Assembly: GCF_001528745.1 (NCBI RefSeq) | Contig: NZ_BCNS01000032.1 | Location: 1-64,000 of the forward strand | From: Marinobacterium profundum | GTDB taxonomy: Bacteria > Pseudomonadota > Gammaproteobacteria > Pseudomonadales > Balneatricaceae | Direction: 5' to 3' | Length of the DNA stretch: 64,000 bases | In this document: positions 49,517 to 59,862 of the stretch, piece after piece | Layout: every line of letters starts with the position of its first letter | How positions within the stretch are numbered: the first letter of the stretch is position 1 | The notes under the pieces: generated by a model | Databases searched by the model: none | Told to the model about the DNA's origin: nothing | The model's input: only the letters and a program-made list of their open reading frames with translations | Translations under genes and position numbers: made by a program

Positions 49517-50443
49517 ATGGCGCGCAAAGACCAACCACAGCCCCCGTACTGGCATCCGCGTTTCTGGCTGACCTGGCTCGGCATGGGGCTGTTATGGCTA
49601 CTCAATCGCCTGCCCTACAAGGCACAACTGGCGCTGGGCCGAAGCTTCGGTAACCTGCTGTACTGGGTCGCCCGTGAGCGCAGACATGTCGCACAGGTGA
49701 ATGTACGCCTGTGTTTCCCCGAGCTGGATGCCGCTGCACAGCAACGCCTGATAAGGGATATTTTTCGCAATAACGGCATAGGCGCATTCGAGACCGCCAT
49801 GGCCTGGTGGTCCCCCAAAGACTGGTTCCGGCGCCGTACTGTGCTCAAGGGCCGCGAGCATATGGATGCCGCCCTTGCGAAGGGTAAGGGTGTCATACTA
49901 CTGGGCGCGCATTTCTCGACGCTGGATCTCGGGGGCCTCCTGTTCTCGGAGTTTTATCCGGCGGATGCCATGTACCGACGCCACAACAACCCGCTGATGG
50001 AAGACATTATCACCCGCGGGCGCGGGCGCTATTTTGGCCAGGCCATTGAGCGCTCGGACATTCGCTCGGTGATTAGGGCACTCAGGAAAAACCATATTAT
50101 CTGGTACGCCCCTGATCAGGATTTCGGCCTCAAGCAATCGGTCTATGCGCCCTTCTTTGGTGTGCAGGCAGCCACCATCACGGCCACCACACGCATGGTG
50201 AAGCTAAATGGCTCCCCCATTCTGATGCTGGCCCAGCACCGCCTGCCCGATAACAGCTATGAGCTCGAACTGCTTCCGGTAATAGAACCCTTTCCCAGCG
50301 GCGATGAAGCCGCCGATGCGGCGCGTATCAATGCGGAACTTGAGCGCGCCATCCGCAAGGATCCTGCACAGTACATGTGGGTTCACAAGCGATTCAAAAC
50401 ACATCCCGAGGGGAAAAATTATCTCTACCGGAATATGGACTGA
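49517..50443 (+). CDS. lpxL: Lipid A acyltransferase (LpxL/HtrB type)
   Basis: 308 residues. It adds a secondary acyl chain to Kdo-lipid A at the inner membrane. N-terminal membrane anchor (FWLTWLGMGLLWLLNRL); catalytic H-x4-D in LLGAHFSTLDLGG; RHNNPLMEDI and WYAPDQDFG are family motifs. It could be LpxL or a related paralogue. Divergent from msbA-waaA, in keeping with a lipid A role. Confidence 0.9.
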   Translation: MARKDQPQPPYWHPRFWLTWLGMGLLWLLNRLPYKAQLALGRSFGNLLYWVARERRHVAQVNVRLCFPELDAAAQQRLIRDIFRNNGIGAFETAMAWWSPKDWFRRRTVLKGREHMDAALAKGKGVILLGAHFSTLDLGGLLFSEFYPADAMYRRHNNPLMEDIITRGRGRYFGQAIERSDIRSVIRALRKNHIIWYAPDQDFGLKQSVYAPFFGVQAATITATTRMVKLNGSPILMLAQHRLPDNSYELELLPVIEPFPSGDEAADAARINAELERAIRKDPAQYMWVHKRFKTHPEGKNYLYRNMD

Positions 50444-50619
50444 GATTTCTTGCCAGTTAACTTGCTGCGGAACCAGCGAAGTTAAAATCCCAGGCAGCCT
50501 AGACTTGTACCCCAACAGCCAAGGGAACTCATAGTAAGATGCTGTGCGGCAGCGTGACCATTCTGCAGGTTCTACACTTAGTATGATCCGCCCTTGTTAA
50601 CCAAGCTCTGAGGCTTCAA

Positions 50620-51690
50620 GTGATCGAAAAAATATTAGTGACTGGCGGCGCCGGCTTCATAGGTTCAGCGGTAGTTCGCCACTTGATCGACAACACCTCC
50701 ACTGAGGTCGCTAACCTCGACAAGCTCACTTACGCCGGTAATCTTGAGTCGCTGGCCTCTGTGGCTGACTCGCCCCGCTATCACTTCTATCAGGTGGACA
50801 TCTGTGACGGCGCGGCGCTGGATGCGGCACTCGCCCAGTTCAAGCCTTCTGCCATTATGCATCTGGCGGCAGAGTCCCATGTTGACCGCTCTATCGATGG
50901 CCCCTCCGACTTTATTCAGACCAACATTGTCGGCACCTACAGCCTGCTTGAAGCAACACGCCGTTACTGGAGTGCCTTGCCGGCAGCACAGAAGAACGCG
51001 TTTCGCTTTCATCATATTTCTACCGATGAAGTATTTGGTGATCTGGAGGGCGTCGACGACCTCTTTAGCGAAACTACGCCTTATGCACCCAGCTCGCCCT
51101 ATTCAGCGTCCAAAGCCAGCTCCGATCATCTGGTGCGCGCCTGGCAGCGCACCTATGGCCTGCCGGTGCTGGTGACAAATTGCTCGAACAACTACGGCCC
51201 CTATCACTTTCCCGAGAAGCTGATTCCCCACATCATTCTCAATGCCATTCATGGCAAGCCATTGCCGGTCTATGGTGACGGCGCTCAGGTCAGGGATTGG
51301 TTGTATGTGGAAGATCATGCTCGGGCGCTGGTGGAGGTGGTAACCAAAGGTGCTGTCGGTGAGACCTACAACATTGGTGGCCATAACGAGAAACGCAACC
51401 TTGAAGTCGTGCAGACACTCTGTGACTTGCTGGAGGAGTTGGCTCCCAAGAAGCCAGCAGGCGTTGCGCATTACCGTGACTTGATCACCTTTGTTAAGGA
51501 CCGCCCGGGGCACGACCTGCGCTATGCCATTGATGCCTCCAAGATCGAGCGTGAGCTAGGCTGGGTGCCACAGGAAACATTTGAGACCGGTATCCGCAAG
51601 ACAGTGCAGTGGTACCTCGACAACAGCGACTGGTGGGAACGGGTGCTGAATGGCGAATATCGCCTGGGTCGTTTAGGCGAAGAGGCCTGA
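50620..51690 (+). CDS. rfbB: dTDP-glucose 4,6-dehydratase
   Basis: 356 residues, GTG start after GAGG. Second step of dTDP-L-rhamnose synthesis. NAD motif [15 protein letters not shown], catalytic STDEVFGDL (Thr-Asp-Glu) and [10 protein letters not shown] (YxxxK). First gene of rfbBACD. Confidence 0.97.
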   Translation: MIEKILVTGGAGFIGSAVVRHLIDNTSTEVANLDKLTYAGNLESLASVADSPRYHFYQVDICDGAALDAALAQFKPSAIMHLAAESHVDRSIDGPSDFIQTNIVGTYSLLEATRRYWSALPAAQKNAFRFHHISTDEVFGDLEGVDDLFSETTPYAPSSPYSASKASSDHLVRAWQRTYGLPVLVTNCSNNYGPYHFPEKLIPHIILNAIHGKPLPVYGDGAQVRDWLYVEDHARALVEVVTKGAVGETYNIGGHNEKRNLEVVQTLCDLLEELAPKKPAGVAHYRDLITFVKDRPGHDLRYAIDASKIERELGWVPQETFETGIRKTVQWYLDNSDWWERVLNGEYRLGRLGEEA

Positions 51691-51766
51691 ATGTGTCGCC
51701 TTTAACAGCGGATTTATATCTGGCTTATTTTTTCGGCATTGTGAATTTTAATTCAAGGAGTTGTAC

Positions 51767-52645
51767 ATGAAGGGCATCATCCTCGCCGGAGGCTCCGGCA
51801 CACGACTGCACCCGATTACAAGGGGCGTATCCAAGCAGCTGCTGCCGATCTACGACAAGCCGATGATTTATTACCCCCTGTCTGTGTTGATGCTGGCGGG
51901 TATTCGCGAAGTGCTGATCATTTCCACACCTGAAGACCTGCCGAATTTCGAAAAGCTGCTGGGGGATGGTTCTGAATTTGGCATTGAACTGACCTATGCC
52001 GAACAGCCCTCACCCGATGGCCTGGCCCAGGCATTCCTGATCGGCGAAGACTTCATTGGCGACAGCAATGTGTGCCTGATCCTGGGCGACAATATTTTCT
52101 ACGGTTACGGCTTTAGCGCCATGCTGCGTGAAGCCGCCAGTCGCACAACAGGCGCGACTGTCTTTGGTTATCACGTCACCGATCCGGAGCGCTTTGGCGT
52201 GGTTGAGTTCGATGCCAGCGGCAAGGCCATGTCCATTGAAGAAAAGCCCAAGGCACCGAAGTCCAACTACGCAGTCACCGGCCTGTACTTCTATGACAAC
52301 TCAGTGATTGAAATTGCCCGGCAGGTGAAGCCCTCACACCGTGGAGAGCTTGAAATTACCGATGTTAACAATGCCTATCTGCAGCGCGGCGATCTGCATG
52401 TGAGCATGTTCGGCCGTGGCTTTGCATGGCTGGACACCGGTACCCACGATTCCCTGATGGAGGCCAGTCACTTCGTGCAAACGATCGAAGCACGGCAGGG
52501 GCTCAAGGTCGCCTGCCTGGAAGAGATCGCTTATCGCCAGGGATGGCTCTCAGCAGACAAGCTGGCGCTCCAGGCCGCCGCACTGAGCAAGACCGGTTAT
52601 GGTCAATATTTGCAAGGTTTGCTGACACAGGGGACACCCAAGTGA
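51767..52645 (+). CDS. rfbA: Glucose-1-phosphate thymidylyltransferase
   Basis: 292 residues. It makes dTDP-glucose. The nucleotidyl-transfer loop [13 protein letters not shown] and [12 protein letters not shown] and GDNIFYG are intact. The ATG at 51767 has GGAG seven bases upstream; an in-frame TTG six bases earlier is not needed. Its stop overlaps the rfbC start (GTGA). Confidence 0.97.
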   Translation: MKGIILAGGSGTRLHPITRGVSKQLLPIYDKPMIYYPLSVLMLAGIREVLIISTPEDLPNFEKLLGDGSEFGIELTYAEQPSPDGLAQAFLIGEDFIGDSNVCLILGDNIFYGYGFSAMLREAASRTTGATVFGYHVTDPERFGVVEFDASGKAMSIEEKPKAPKSNYAVTGLYFYDNSVIEIARQVKPSHRGELEITDVNNAYLQRGDLHVSMFGRGFAWLDTGTHDSLMEASHFVQTIEARQGLKVACLEEIAYRQGWLSADKLALQAAALSKTGYGQYLQGLLTQGTPK

Positions 52646-53184
52646 AAGTCATCGAAACCGCACTGCCGGGCGTCCTGATCATAGAGCCAAAGGTCTTCGG
52701 CGATCAGCGTGGATTTTTTGTCGAAACCTTCCAGGTAGAGCGTTATCGCGAAGCCGGTATAGAACTTCCCTTTGTGCAGGATAATCACTCGCGCTCACCG
52801 CGTGGGGTACTGCGCGGTCTGCACTTTCAGCGTACCCGGCCGCAGGGAAAACTGGTCAGCGTAAGCCGTGGCGCTGTCTACGATGTGGCCGTGGATATTA
52901 ATCCGCAGTCGCCCAGCTGTGGCCAGTATGTCGGCGTTGAACTGACCGACGAGAACCACCGCCAGCTCTGGGTGCCGCCGGGTTATGCCCATGGGTTCTG
53001 CGTGCTGAGTGATTTCGCTGACTTTACCTATAAATGTACGGATCTGTATTTCCCTGAGGATGAAGGCGGGCTCATGTGGAACGATCCCGAGGTTAATATT
53101 CCCTGGCCTATCGAAGCACCCAAGCTCTCCGCCAAGGATCAGGCTAACCCGACACTGCGCGAACTGCTCGCACAAGGAACTTAG
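52642..53184 (+). CDS. rfbC: dTDP-4-dehydrorhamnose 3,5-epimerase
   Basis: 180 residues, GTG start overlapping the rfbA stop by four bases. Cupin fold with catalytic His in RGLHFQ and the region [12 protein letters not shown] longer open frame runs back into rfbA, but homology starts at [20 protein letters not shown]. Confidence 0.96.
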   Translation: MKVIETALPGVLIIEPKVFGDQRGFFVETFQVERYREAGIELPFVQDNHSRSPRGVLRGLHFQRTRPQGKLVSVSRGAVYDVAVDINPQSPSCGQYVGVELTDENHRQLWVPPGYAHGFCVLSDFADFTYKCTDLYFPEDEGGLMWNDPEVNIPWPIEAPKLSAKDQANPTLRELLAQGT

Positions 53185-53186
53185 GC

Positions 53187-54068
53187 ATGCGTGTTTTAAT
53201 TACCGGTGCCCAGGGTCAGGTTGGTGCCGAACTCATACGTCTGGCTCCGGCTGAATTCAATGTCACGGGGCTGGGGTCGGCACAGCTGGATATCAGCGAT
53301 TCGGACCAGGTTGCACGCACGGTGACCCAACTGCAGCCGCAGCTCATCATCAATGCCGCGGCCTACACCGCTGTGGATAAAGCCGAAAGTGACAGCGAGC
53401 GCGCCTATGCCGTTAACCGAGACGGCACAGGCCTGCTTGCCCAGGCCGCAGAGCGCGCCGGCATTCCGCTGCTACACATTTCCACCGACTATGTTTTTTC
53501 CGGCGATGCCCAAGCAGCCTATACAGAAGCCGACATCACAGCTCCCACCGGGGTCTATGGCGCCAGCAAACTGGCTGGAGAGCAGGCACTGGCCGAACAC
53601 TGCAGCCGCTATATAACGCTGCGCACCAGCTGGGTATTTGGCGCTACGGGCAATAACTTCGTCAAAACCATGTTGCGCCTGGGCCAGGAGCGCAAGACTC
53701 TGGGCGTTGTTGCCGACCAATACGGAGCCCCCACCGCTGCCATAAGCATCGCCCAGGCCCTGTGGAAAGTCGCCCGTGACTACGCCGCCAGCGGCACCTT
53801 GCCCTGGGGGGTTTATCACTTCAGCGGCACTCCGTCCTGTAGCTGGCACGACTTCGCTGTTGCTATCTTCGAGCAGGCGCAGCAGTTGGGATTGCTGTCA
53901 GAATCCCCGCAGATCAACGCCATCACCACCGCCGACTACCCTACCCCGGCCAAGCGCCCTGCCAACTCAGTACTGAGTTGCAGCAAGCTGCAGCAAGCCT
54001 TTGGCATTGAACAACCCGATTGGCGGGCGGATTTGCATAGAGTGCTCGAAGCCTTGAAAAGCGCCTGA
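53187..54068 (+). CDS. rfbD: dTDP-4-dehydrorhamnose reductase
   Basis: 293 residues, two bases after rfbC. Final step to dTDP-L-rhamnose. SDR fold with ITGAQGQVGAEL, STDYVFSGD and YGASKLAGE (YxxxK). It completes the set of four rhamnose genes, so the organism should have rhamnose in a surface glycan. Confidence 0.97.
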   Translation: MRVLITGAQGQVGAELIRLAPAEFNVTGLGSAQLDISDSDQVARTVTQLQPQLIINAAAYTAVDKAESDSERAYAVNRDGTGLLAQAAERAGIPLLHISTDYVFSGDAQAAYTEADITAPTGVYGASKLAGEQALAEHCSRYITLRTSWVFGATGNNFVKTMLRLGQERKTLGVVADQYGAPTAAISIAQALWKVARDYAASGTLPWGVYHFSGTPSCSWHDFAVAIFEQAQQLGLLSESPQINAITTADYPTPAKRPANSVLSCSKLQQAFGIEQPDWRADLHRVLEALKSA

Positions 54069-54238
54069 TGCATGTATGCCCTGCGCACTTGCACTTTCGA
54101 CAACCAGGCTGCTTACGTGCATATTCTGCCTGAACCCCCTCTGCGTCTTTGTCCACCGTTAACTGTTTACAACGTGGCAAGCGCACCTGGGTGCTATCAT
54201 CCAGACTAAACGAGCTTACAAACAGGTACACATTGCGT

Positions 54239-55408
54239 ATGAAAATTGCAGTTGCCGGAACCGGCTATGTAGGCCTCTCGAATGCCGTGCTGCTGGCACA
54301 GCACAACGATGTGGTCGCCCTTGATGTTATTGAAGAGAAGGTCGCACTGATCAACTCACGACGTTCACCGATCGTCGATATCGAGATCGAAGCCTACCTG
54401 CAGGAAAAATCACTCAACCTGCGCGCAACACTCGACAAGGCTGAAGCATACAAGGACGCCGACTTCGTCATTATCGCCACGCCCACCGACTACGACCCGC
54501 AGACCAACTACTTCAACACATCCAGTGTCGAAGCCGTTATCCGCGATGTAATGGAGATCAACCCGCAGGCTGTAATGGTGATCAAATCCACCATCCCGGT
54601 CGGGCATACTGCCGAACTTAAACGGACCTTAGGTACCAATAACCTGATCTTCTCTCCCGAGTTTCTGCGAGAAGGCAAGGCATTGCACGACAACCTGTAC
54701 CCATCGCGCATTATCGTCGGCGAGCGTAGTGAGCGGGCCAAGACCTTCGCCACCCTGCTGCAGCAGGGCGCTATCAAACAGGAGGTGGCGACACTATTCA
54801 CCGACAGTACCGAAGCCGAAGCCATCAAACTGTTCGCCAACACCTACCTGGCGATGCGCGTCGCCTATTTCAACGAACTGGACACTTACGCCGAATCCCA
54901 CGGTCTGGACAGCCGACAGATCATCGAAGGCGTAAGCCTGGATCCGCGCATTGGCAGCCACTACAACAACCCGTCATTTGGCTATGGCGGCTACTGCCTG
55001 CCCAAAGACACCAAACAGCTGCTAGCCAACTACGCCGACGTACCGAGCAACCTGATCCGGGCCATCGTCGACTCCAACACCACGCGCAAAGACTTCATTG
55101 CCGAATCAATTCTGCGCCGTGAACCCAAAATCGTTGGCCTGTACCGCCTGGTAATGAAAGCTGATTCCGACAATTTCCGTGCCTCGGCAATTCAGGGCGT
55201 GATGAAACGGCTCAAGGCCAAGGGGATCGAGGTCGTCATCTACGAACCTGTGCTGCAGGAAAGCGAATTCTTCCACTCCGAAGTGATAACGGATCTGGAC
55301 GCCTTCAAGACCCGCGTCGATTTGATCGTTGCCAACCGCATGACCGACGAGCTCCGTGATGTGGAAGCCAAGGTGTACACCCGTGACCTGTTCGGGGGAG
55401 ACTCCTAA
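54239..55408 (+). CDS. ugd: UDP-glucose 6-dehydrogenase
   Basis: 389 residues, as in E. coli Ugd. It makes UDP-glucuronate. NAD motif [19 protein letters not shown], substrate-binding region [20 protein letters not shown] and catalytic Cys in [13 protein letters not shown]. The ATG at 54239 fits the family start. It is 170 bases from rfbD, so it may have its own promoter. Product could feed a glucuronate-containing polysaccharide or further nucleotide sugars. Confidence 0.96.
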   Translation: MKIAVAGTGYVGLSNAVLLAQHNDVVALDVIEEKVALINSRRSPIVDIEIEAYLQEKSLNLRATLDKAEAYKDADFVIIATPTDYDPQTNYFNTSSVEAVIRDVMEINPQAVMVIKSTIPVGHTAELKRTLGTNNLIFSPEFLREGKALHDNLYPSRIIVGERSERAKTFATLLQQGAIKQEVATLFTDSTEAEAIKLFANTYLAMRVAYFNELDTYAESHGLDSRQIIEGVSLDPRIGSHYNNPSFGYGGYCLPKDTKQLLANYADVPSNLIRAIVDSNTTRKDFIAESILRREPKIVGLYRLVMKADSDNFRASAIQGVMKRLKAKGIEVVIYEPVLQESEFFHSEVITDLDAFKTRVDLIVANRMTDELRDVEAKVYTRDLFGGDS

Positions 55409-55423
55409 CCCCTTGACTAACTC

Positions 55424-55447
55424 CCCGCCGCACCTTCCCGCGGCGGG
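55424..55447. terminator. GC-rich hairpin between convergent ugd and msbA copy 2
   Basis: CCCGCCGC / GCGGCGGG with an eight-base loop. There is no T tract, so it is only a possible terminator for either gene. Confidence 0.45.
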
Positions 55448-55495
55448 TACTGTGACACCCTTCAACCCGAATTTCGTGCCAGGCAGTTCGCGCCC

Positions 55496-57268
55496 TCAGG
55501 CGTCCGCGAACTGCATACGATAGAGCGCAGCATAAGCGCCCCCCTGTTCGAGCAATTCCTGATGCCCTCCCTGCTCGACGATACGCCCCTGCTCCAGCAC
55601 TACTATTAAGTCAGCCTTCTCGATGGTGGACAGACGGTGGGCGATGACCAGCGTTGTACGTCCGTCCATGACCTGCTCCAGCGCTTCCTGGATATGGCGT
55701 TCGGACTCAGTATCCAGTGCCGAGGTCGCCTCATCGAGAATCAGGATAGGCGCATCCTTGAGGATTGCCCGGGCGATAGCAATACGTTGCCGCTGCCCCC
55801 CCGAAAGTAGCAGCCCGCCCTCGCCGACCTCGGTCTGAAGTCCTTCGGGTAGCCGATCAACAAACTCCATCACATGCGCCGCCTCGGCCGCAGCACGCAC
55901 CTGTTCATCACTGCAGTCCGCCATGACACCGTAGGCGATATTATCTGCAATAGAGCCGTTGAAAAGCACCACGTGCTGGTTAACCAGCGCTATTTGTTGT
56001 CGCAGATTATCGAGCCGGTACTCCTCCAGCGGTATGCCATCGAGCTCAATACGGCCGCTCCAGCCGGCATTAAAGCGCGGCAGCAGTGAAGCAAGCGTCG
56101 ACTTGCCGCCACCGGAGCGCCCAACCAGCGCGACGGTTTTCCCGCGGGGGACATGCAGGTCGAGATCGTGCAACACCATCTCGCTGTCATCCCGGTAGCG
56201 AAAGCCAACCTTGTCGAAACTGAGTTCGCCGCTGGCACGCTGGACACTGTAGTGACCGTTGTCCTGCTCCGGTGCCTCGTCAATGACCGAAAACACCGAC
56301 TCAGATGCGGCGATACCCTTTTGAATGACAGTACTTAGATTGCTAAGAGCCCGTAACGGTTTGGTGATCAGGCCAGCGGCCGTCAAATATGCAACGAAGG
56401 CGCCGGTACTCATGACGCCCATCACCGACGGGTGCATTGCGATATAGAGCAGACCCGCCAGTGCCATGGCGATTAGAAACTGCACCGCCGGCGTATTCAG
56501 AGACTGGGTGACCACCATTTTCATGAACTGGCGGCGATTTCGATCGCTGGCGGCATGAAAACGGCTGCGCTCGAACTCGGTGCCACCGAAAATACGGACG
56601 ATCTGATAGCCCTTGATGGTCTCGGATGCGGCGCTGGTAATGTCGCCAACCGACTGTTGCAAACGGCGACTCAGCTTGCGCATCCGCTTGGACGCCACCG
56701 TCACGACAACGGCGATAAAGGGCGCCGCTGCAATGAAAATCAGCGTCAGCTTCCAGTTGAGATAAAACAGATACCCAAACAGACCTATGACCGTCAAGCC
56801 TTCGCGCAGAACCGTCTTGACCGCATTGGTGACAGCCCCGGTCACCTGATCAACGTTATAGGTCAGCTTCGCCAGCATTTCGCCGCTAGAACTGTGCTGA
56901 TAATAGTCGCTGGGCAGCGTCAGCATGCGGTCGAACAACTCGGTCCTCAAGCTATGCACCACTTCGCGACCGACATGGCTGATGGCGTAGCTGCCAACAA
57001 AAGTACCGACGCCTCGCATCAGAAAAATGCCCAACACCGCCAGCGCCAGCAAGGTTCGTTTTTCCAGTGCGCCCTGCTCGATCGCATCGATCACGTGCTC
57101 GAGCCACTTTGCCGATAACGCCTGGGAGGCGCCATAGAGTGCAAACGCCAGGAAACTGATAACGAAGGCAAACCAGTAGGGTTTCACGTAAACCAGCAGA
57201 CGCTTGTAAACCACCCAGCTGCTGTGCTCGGCTGCCGGTTGCTGTTGTTTATTCATTGAGACCCGCAT
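55496..57268 (-). CDS. Second MsbA-type lipid export ABC transporter (copy 2)
   Basis: 590 residues, exactly the length of the first msbA and alignable to it without gaps; by eye about four in five residues are identical. Walker A is GRSGGGKST, the signature and Walker B are intact. The ATG at 57268 has ACGGA in front, as in copy 1. Unlike copy 1 it is not followed by waaA and lies among glycan genes. It may be a redundant flippase or one specialised for a modified LPS or another lipid-linked glycan. Arisen by duplication; function of the copy is inferred. Confidence 0.93.
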   Translation of the reverse strand: MRVSMNKQQQPAAEHSSWVVYKRLLVYVKPYWFAFVISFLAFALYGASQALSAKWLEHVIDAIEQGALEKRTLLALAVLGIFLMRGVGTFVGSYAISHVGREVVHSLRTELFDRMLTLPSDYYQHSSSGEMLAKLTYNVDQVTGAVTNAVKTVLREGLTVIGLFGYLFYLNWKLTLIFIAAAPFIAVVVTVASKRMRKLSRRLQQSVGDITSAASETIKGYQIVRIFGGTEFERSRFHAASDRNRRQFMKMVVTQSLNTPAVQFLIAMALAGLLYIAMHPSVMGVMSTGAFVAYLTAAGLITKPLRALSNLSTVIQKGIAASESVFSVIDEAPEQDNGHYSVQRASGELSFDKVGFRYRDDSEMVLHDLDLHVPRGKTVALVGRSGGGKSTLASLLPRFNAGWSGRIELDGIPLEEYRLDNLRQQIALVNQHVVLFNGSIADNIAYGVMADCSDEQVRAAAEAAHVMEFVDRLPEGLQTEVGEGGLLLSGGQRQRIAIARAILKDAPILILDEATSALDTESERHIQEALEQVMDGRTTLVIAHRLSTIEKADLIVVLEQGRIVEQGGHQELLEQGGAYAALYRMQFADA

Positions 57269-57290
57269 TATTCCGTAATCACAGCCGCTC

Positions 57291-57296
57291 ATTATA
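57291..57296 (-). promoter_or_regulatory. -10 box of msbA copy 2
   Basis: Perfect TATAAT 22 bases before the chosen start, matching the arrangement of copy 1, which suggests the duplication included the core promoter. Confidence 0.55.
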
Positions 57297-57539
57297 CACA
57301 GACGACCCCACCCCGCCTTACTGCTCGGGACTCCCGGACCGGAAAAACCCACCACAGCCTATGTGGGTGCAGCGGCGCCTCAAGATGCTCTCAACAGGTG
57401 AAGCCAACTGCATCAATATCTGTCACAAATACAAGAGAGTCTGGCCTGTAAAATCCAGCGTTTGACATCCCTCCAGGCAAAAACTATGTTGGTGGCCCTC
57501 AGGCCACTGCTTCGAATAAAAAATAAACTCGGTGCCAGT

Positions 57540-58610
57540 ATGAAGGTAATGCAGATTTTATTATCGCAATCAGAGGCAGGAGCCGAGACCTACTTTGAAA
57601 AAGTATCCGCTGCCTTTGCAACCGACCCCTCTATTGAACAACAATTAATCATCGAAGCCCAAGGATCCCGGGAAGCCCGCTTGCAGACTGCAGCGGTCAC
57701 TTATCGGACGCTGCCTATGGGGATCTTCAGTAAACCCCTGTTGTACAACACCATGCTCAAACGTCATGTCGACACCTTTGAACCCGACCTGATTGTCACC
57801 TGGGTCAATCGCGCCTCACGCAAGTGCCCCCCCACAAAAGCTGTTGTCGTTGGACGACTCGGCGGATATTACGATATAGCCAATTATCAAAAATGTGATT
57901 ATCTGATCGTCAATACACCCGACCTGGTACGCCACGTAGTCGAAAGTGGCTGGCCAGAAGAGCGAGTATCCATGATATCCAACTTTGGTGAGTTGCCGCC
58001 GGCGCTGAGTGTCGATGACCCTCTCCCAAGTATACCGGCGGGCCATAAAGTGCTATTGACGCTGGGCCGCCTGCATCAAAAAAAGGCTCAGGATACTGCG
58101 ATACGAGCTCTGACGAAAATCCCCAATGCCACCTTGCTGATCGTGGGCAGCGGCGAACTTAGAGACCAGCTGGAGGCGCTGGCACAGTCCGAGGGTGTAG
58201 CCAAGCGCGTCCAGTTCCTTGGGTTGCGCAAGGACATTCACCACCTGTTCGAAATTGCCGACCTGTGCCTGTTTCCCTCCCGTTTCGAGCCTCTGGGAAA
58301 TGTCATTCTCGAAGCCTGGGCGACGGGCACACCCATAGTCGCTGCAACAAGCACTGGGCCCTCATGGCTGATCGAGCACGAACACAATGGCCTGCTGTTT
58401 CCAGTAGATGACGCCGAGCGTTGCGCCGTCGAGGTCAACCGCCTGCTACATGACTCACCTCTCGCCCGGCAACTGGCTGAGAATGGCGCCAAAAAGTACC
58501 GCAGCGGGTTTTCCCAGCCCATCATTATGCAGCACTATAAGGACCTGTTCACAAAGCTGGTGACAGATAGGCGCAGCGGCAAGCTGGCTAAATCTCGCGC
58601 CCTACGCTGA
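57540..58610 (+). CDS. GT4-family glycosyltransferase
   Basis: 356 residues from the ATG at 57540 (MKVMQILLSQSEAGAETYFEKV). GT-B fold. The C-terminal donor-binding region has LTLGRLHQKKAQD and FPSRFEPLGNVILEAWATGTPIVAA with the E-x7-E pattern of GT4 enzymes. It probably adds a sugar to LPS core or O-chain in the cytoplasm. The acceptor and donor are unknown. In-frame upstream starts (ATG 57486, TTG 57462) are possible but would add a non-conserved extension. Confidence 0.85.
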   Translation: MKVMQILLSQSEAGAETYFEKVSAAFATDPSIEQQLIIEAQGSREARLQTAAVTYRTLPMGIFSKPLLYNTMLKRHVDTFEPDLIVTWVNRASRKCPPTKAVVVGRLGGYYDIANYQKCDYLIVNTPDLVRHVVESGWPEERVSMISNFGELPPALSVDDPLPSIPAGHKVLLTLGRLHQKKAQDTAIRALTKIPNATLLIVGSGELRDQLEALAQSEGVAKRVQFLGLRKDIHHLFEIADLCLFPSRFEPLGNVILEAWATGTPIVAATSTGPSWLIEHEHNGLLFPVDDAERCAVEVNRLLHDSPLARQLAENGAKKYRSGFSQPIIMQHYKDLFTKLVTDRRSGKLAKSRALR

Positions 58611-58937
58611 CATTCAAAGGCAGGTTTGCATATACTGTGCGCGGGCGGCAGCAGCCTAACTGATTCGGTACTGAGGCATCTGGGACTTGAAACTGCGTCT
58701 GGCGCTAACCTTATGTCTTGCTGCCAGGCAATTTGAAGCGAGCACGACTCAGCCCGCGACAGTAGCGATCTGGTTTGCACCTTAACCAAATCACTGCAGG
58801 TGACTGCCATAACCTGCGATTTAAAAGGCCTAAGCGAAGCACAGGTGCAAAGGCTCGAGTATGGCCAGCACTGCACGATTGAAACGGAGTTAGAGCGTTT
58901 CATTCGCCGACACAGAAACAACGACTATTACAGCTGA
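58611..58937 (+). pseudogene. Possible decayed gene remnant (unidentified)
   Basis: The stretch after the GT4 stop reads through in the same frame with one further TGA near 58734. Upstream of it the frame gives HILCAGGSSLTDSVLRHLG, downstream LQVTAITCDLKGLSEAQVQR and ELERFIRRHRNNDYYS before a final TGA. The peptides look coding rather than random, but no start, Shine-Dalgarno or family is recognisable. It may be the tail of a lost glycan gene. The alternative is plain non-coding DNA. Confidence 0.35.
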
Positions 58938-58953
58938 AGGACACTAACGGCGA

Positions 58954-59862
58954 ATGTCTACGATTAAAAAGAAAGTACTGCGCGCTCTGTTTCGCAACAT
59001 CGCTATCCTCGGCGCCCCGTTTATGCTCAGCGCCAAAGGTCGAGCTCGTTTTCGAGAGTACTTTGATGGTCGTATTATTTCGTTGTATCGCGATGATATC
59101 GAAACCTTCGTTGCCCGCTACCCCAGAGTCTGGAGTGAGGAAGATACGCTCCAGCATATTATCCAGCACCGTTCCAGTATTTGCCGCTTTGGTGACGGTG
59201 AATTCAAGCTAATGGTAGGTGAACGTCACAAATCATTCCAGGACGTCAACACTGCTCTGAATAACCGCATGCTGGAGGTGCTGCATAGCCGCGAACCTAA
59301 TACCCTGATAGCGATCCACCCAGTGCGGGACTTCGACGGTCTGGGTCGAATTTGGCAAAAATTTATTATTCGCATTGGCCGCGAAGTGCTGCAGCTACTT
59401 GAGTTGGAGAGAGACTACCCTTCAATGGGCGCCTTTCGCGTCCTGCCGGATGAAAGCCGCGAAGCCCTGGTAGCAAGAATTCAGTTGATCAAGCAAATCT
59501 GGGACGGACGAAAAATACTGCTGGTAGTGGGTACCAACAGTCGCTTCACATTCGAAGAGGAGTTGTTCAATAACGCCCAATCCGTTGACTTCCTCTATGC
59601 GCCAGCTAAAAACGCCTTCAACGAATATGACGATATCGTCAAACGTATCACAGAGTATGACAAGGGTGAGTACCTCATCATGCCCGTGCTAGGCCCGACC
59701 GCGACAATTCTGGCCCACGACCTTGCACAGAGGGGTTATCAGGCAATTGACTTTGGACAAATGCCTGGCACTTTCCGGCGCGCCAAGCGCAAGCTATTCG
59801 GCAATGAGGCCTACATCATTGACGAGCTATTAATACCCAGAGAACCTCAGCCCCCTGAATAA
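58954..59862 (+). CDS. GT-D fold glycosyltransferase (DUF1792-like)
   Basis: 302 residues. The motif SICRFGDGEFKLM contains the D-x-E of the GT-D (DUF1792) fold, first described in Streptococcus Fap1 glycosylation, and VGTNSRFTFEEELF and EYLIMPVLGPTATILAHDL agree with that family. The enzyme probably transfers a hexose to a surface glycan. GGA precedes the ATG. Its last 16 bases overlap the convergent GT2 gene. Less GC-rich than the genes to its left. Confidence 0.78.
   Translation: MSTIKKKVLRALFRNIAILGAPFMLSAKGRARFREYFDGRIISLYRDDIETFVARYPRVWSEEDTLQHIIQHRSSICRFGDGEFKLMVGERHKSFQDVNTALNNRMLEVLHSREPNTLIAIHPVRDFDGLGRIWQKFIIRIGREVLQLLELERDYPSMGAFRVLPDESREALVARIQLIKQIWDGRKILLVVGTNSRFTFEEELFNNAQSVDFLYAPAKNAFNEYDDIVKRITEYDKGEYLIMPVLGPTATILAHDLAQRGYQAIDFGQMPGTFRRAKRKLFGNEAYIIDELLIPREPQPPE

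Noticed and set aside
50545-50556. ops-like sequence upstream of rfbB (TGCGGCAGCGTG)
   Set aside because: Ten of twelve bases match the RfaH ops element, but the key T at position 6 is C, and no JUMPstart context is present.
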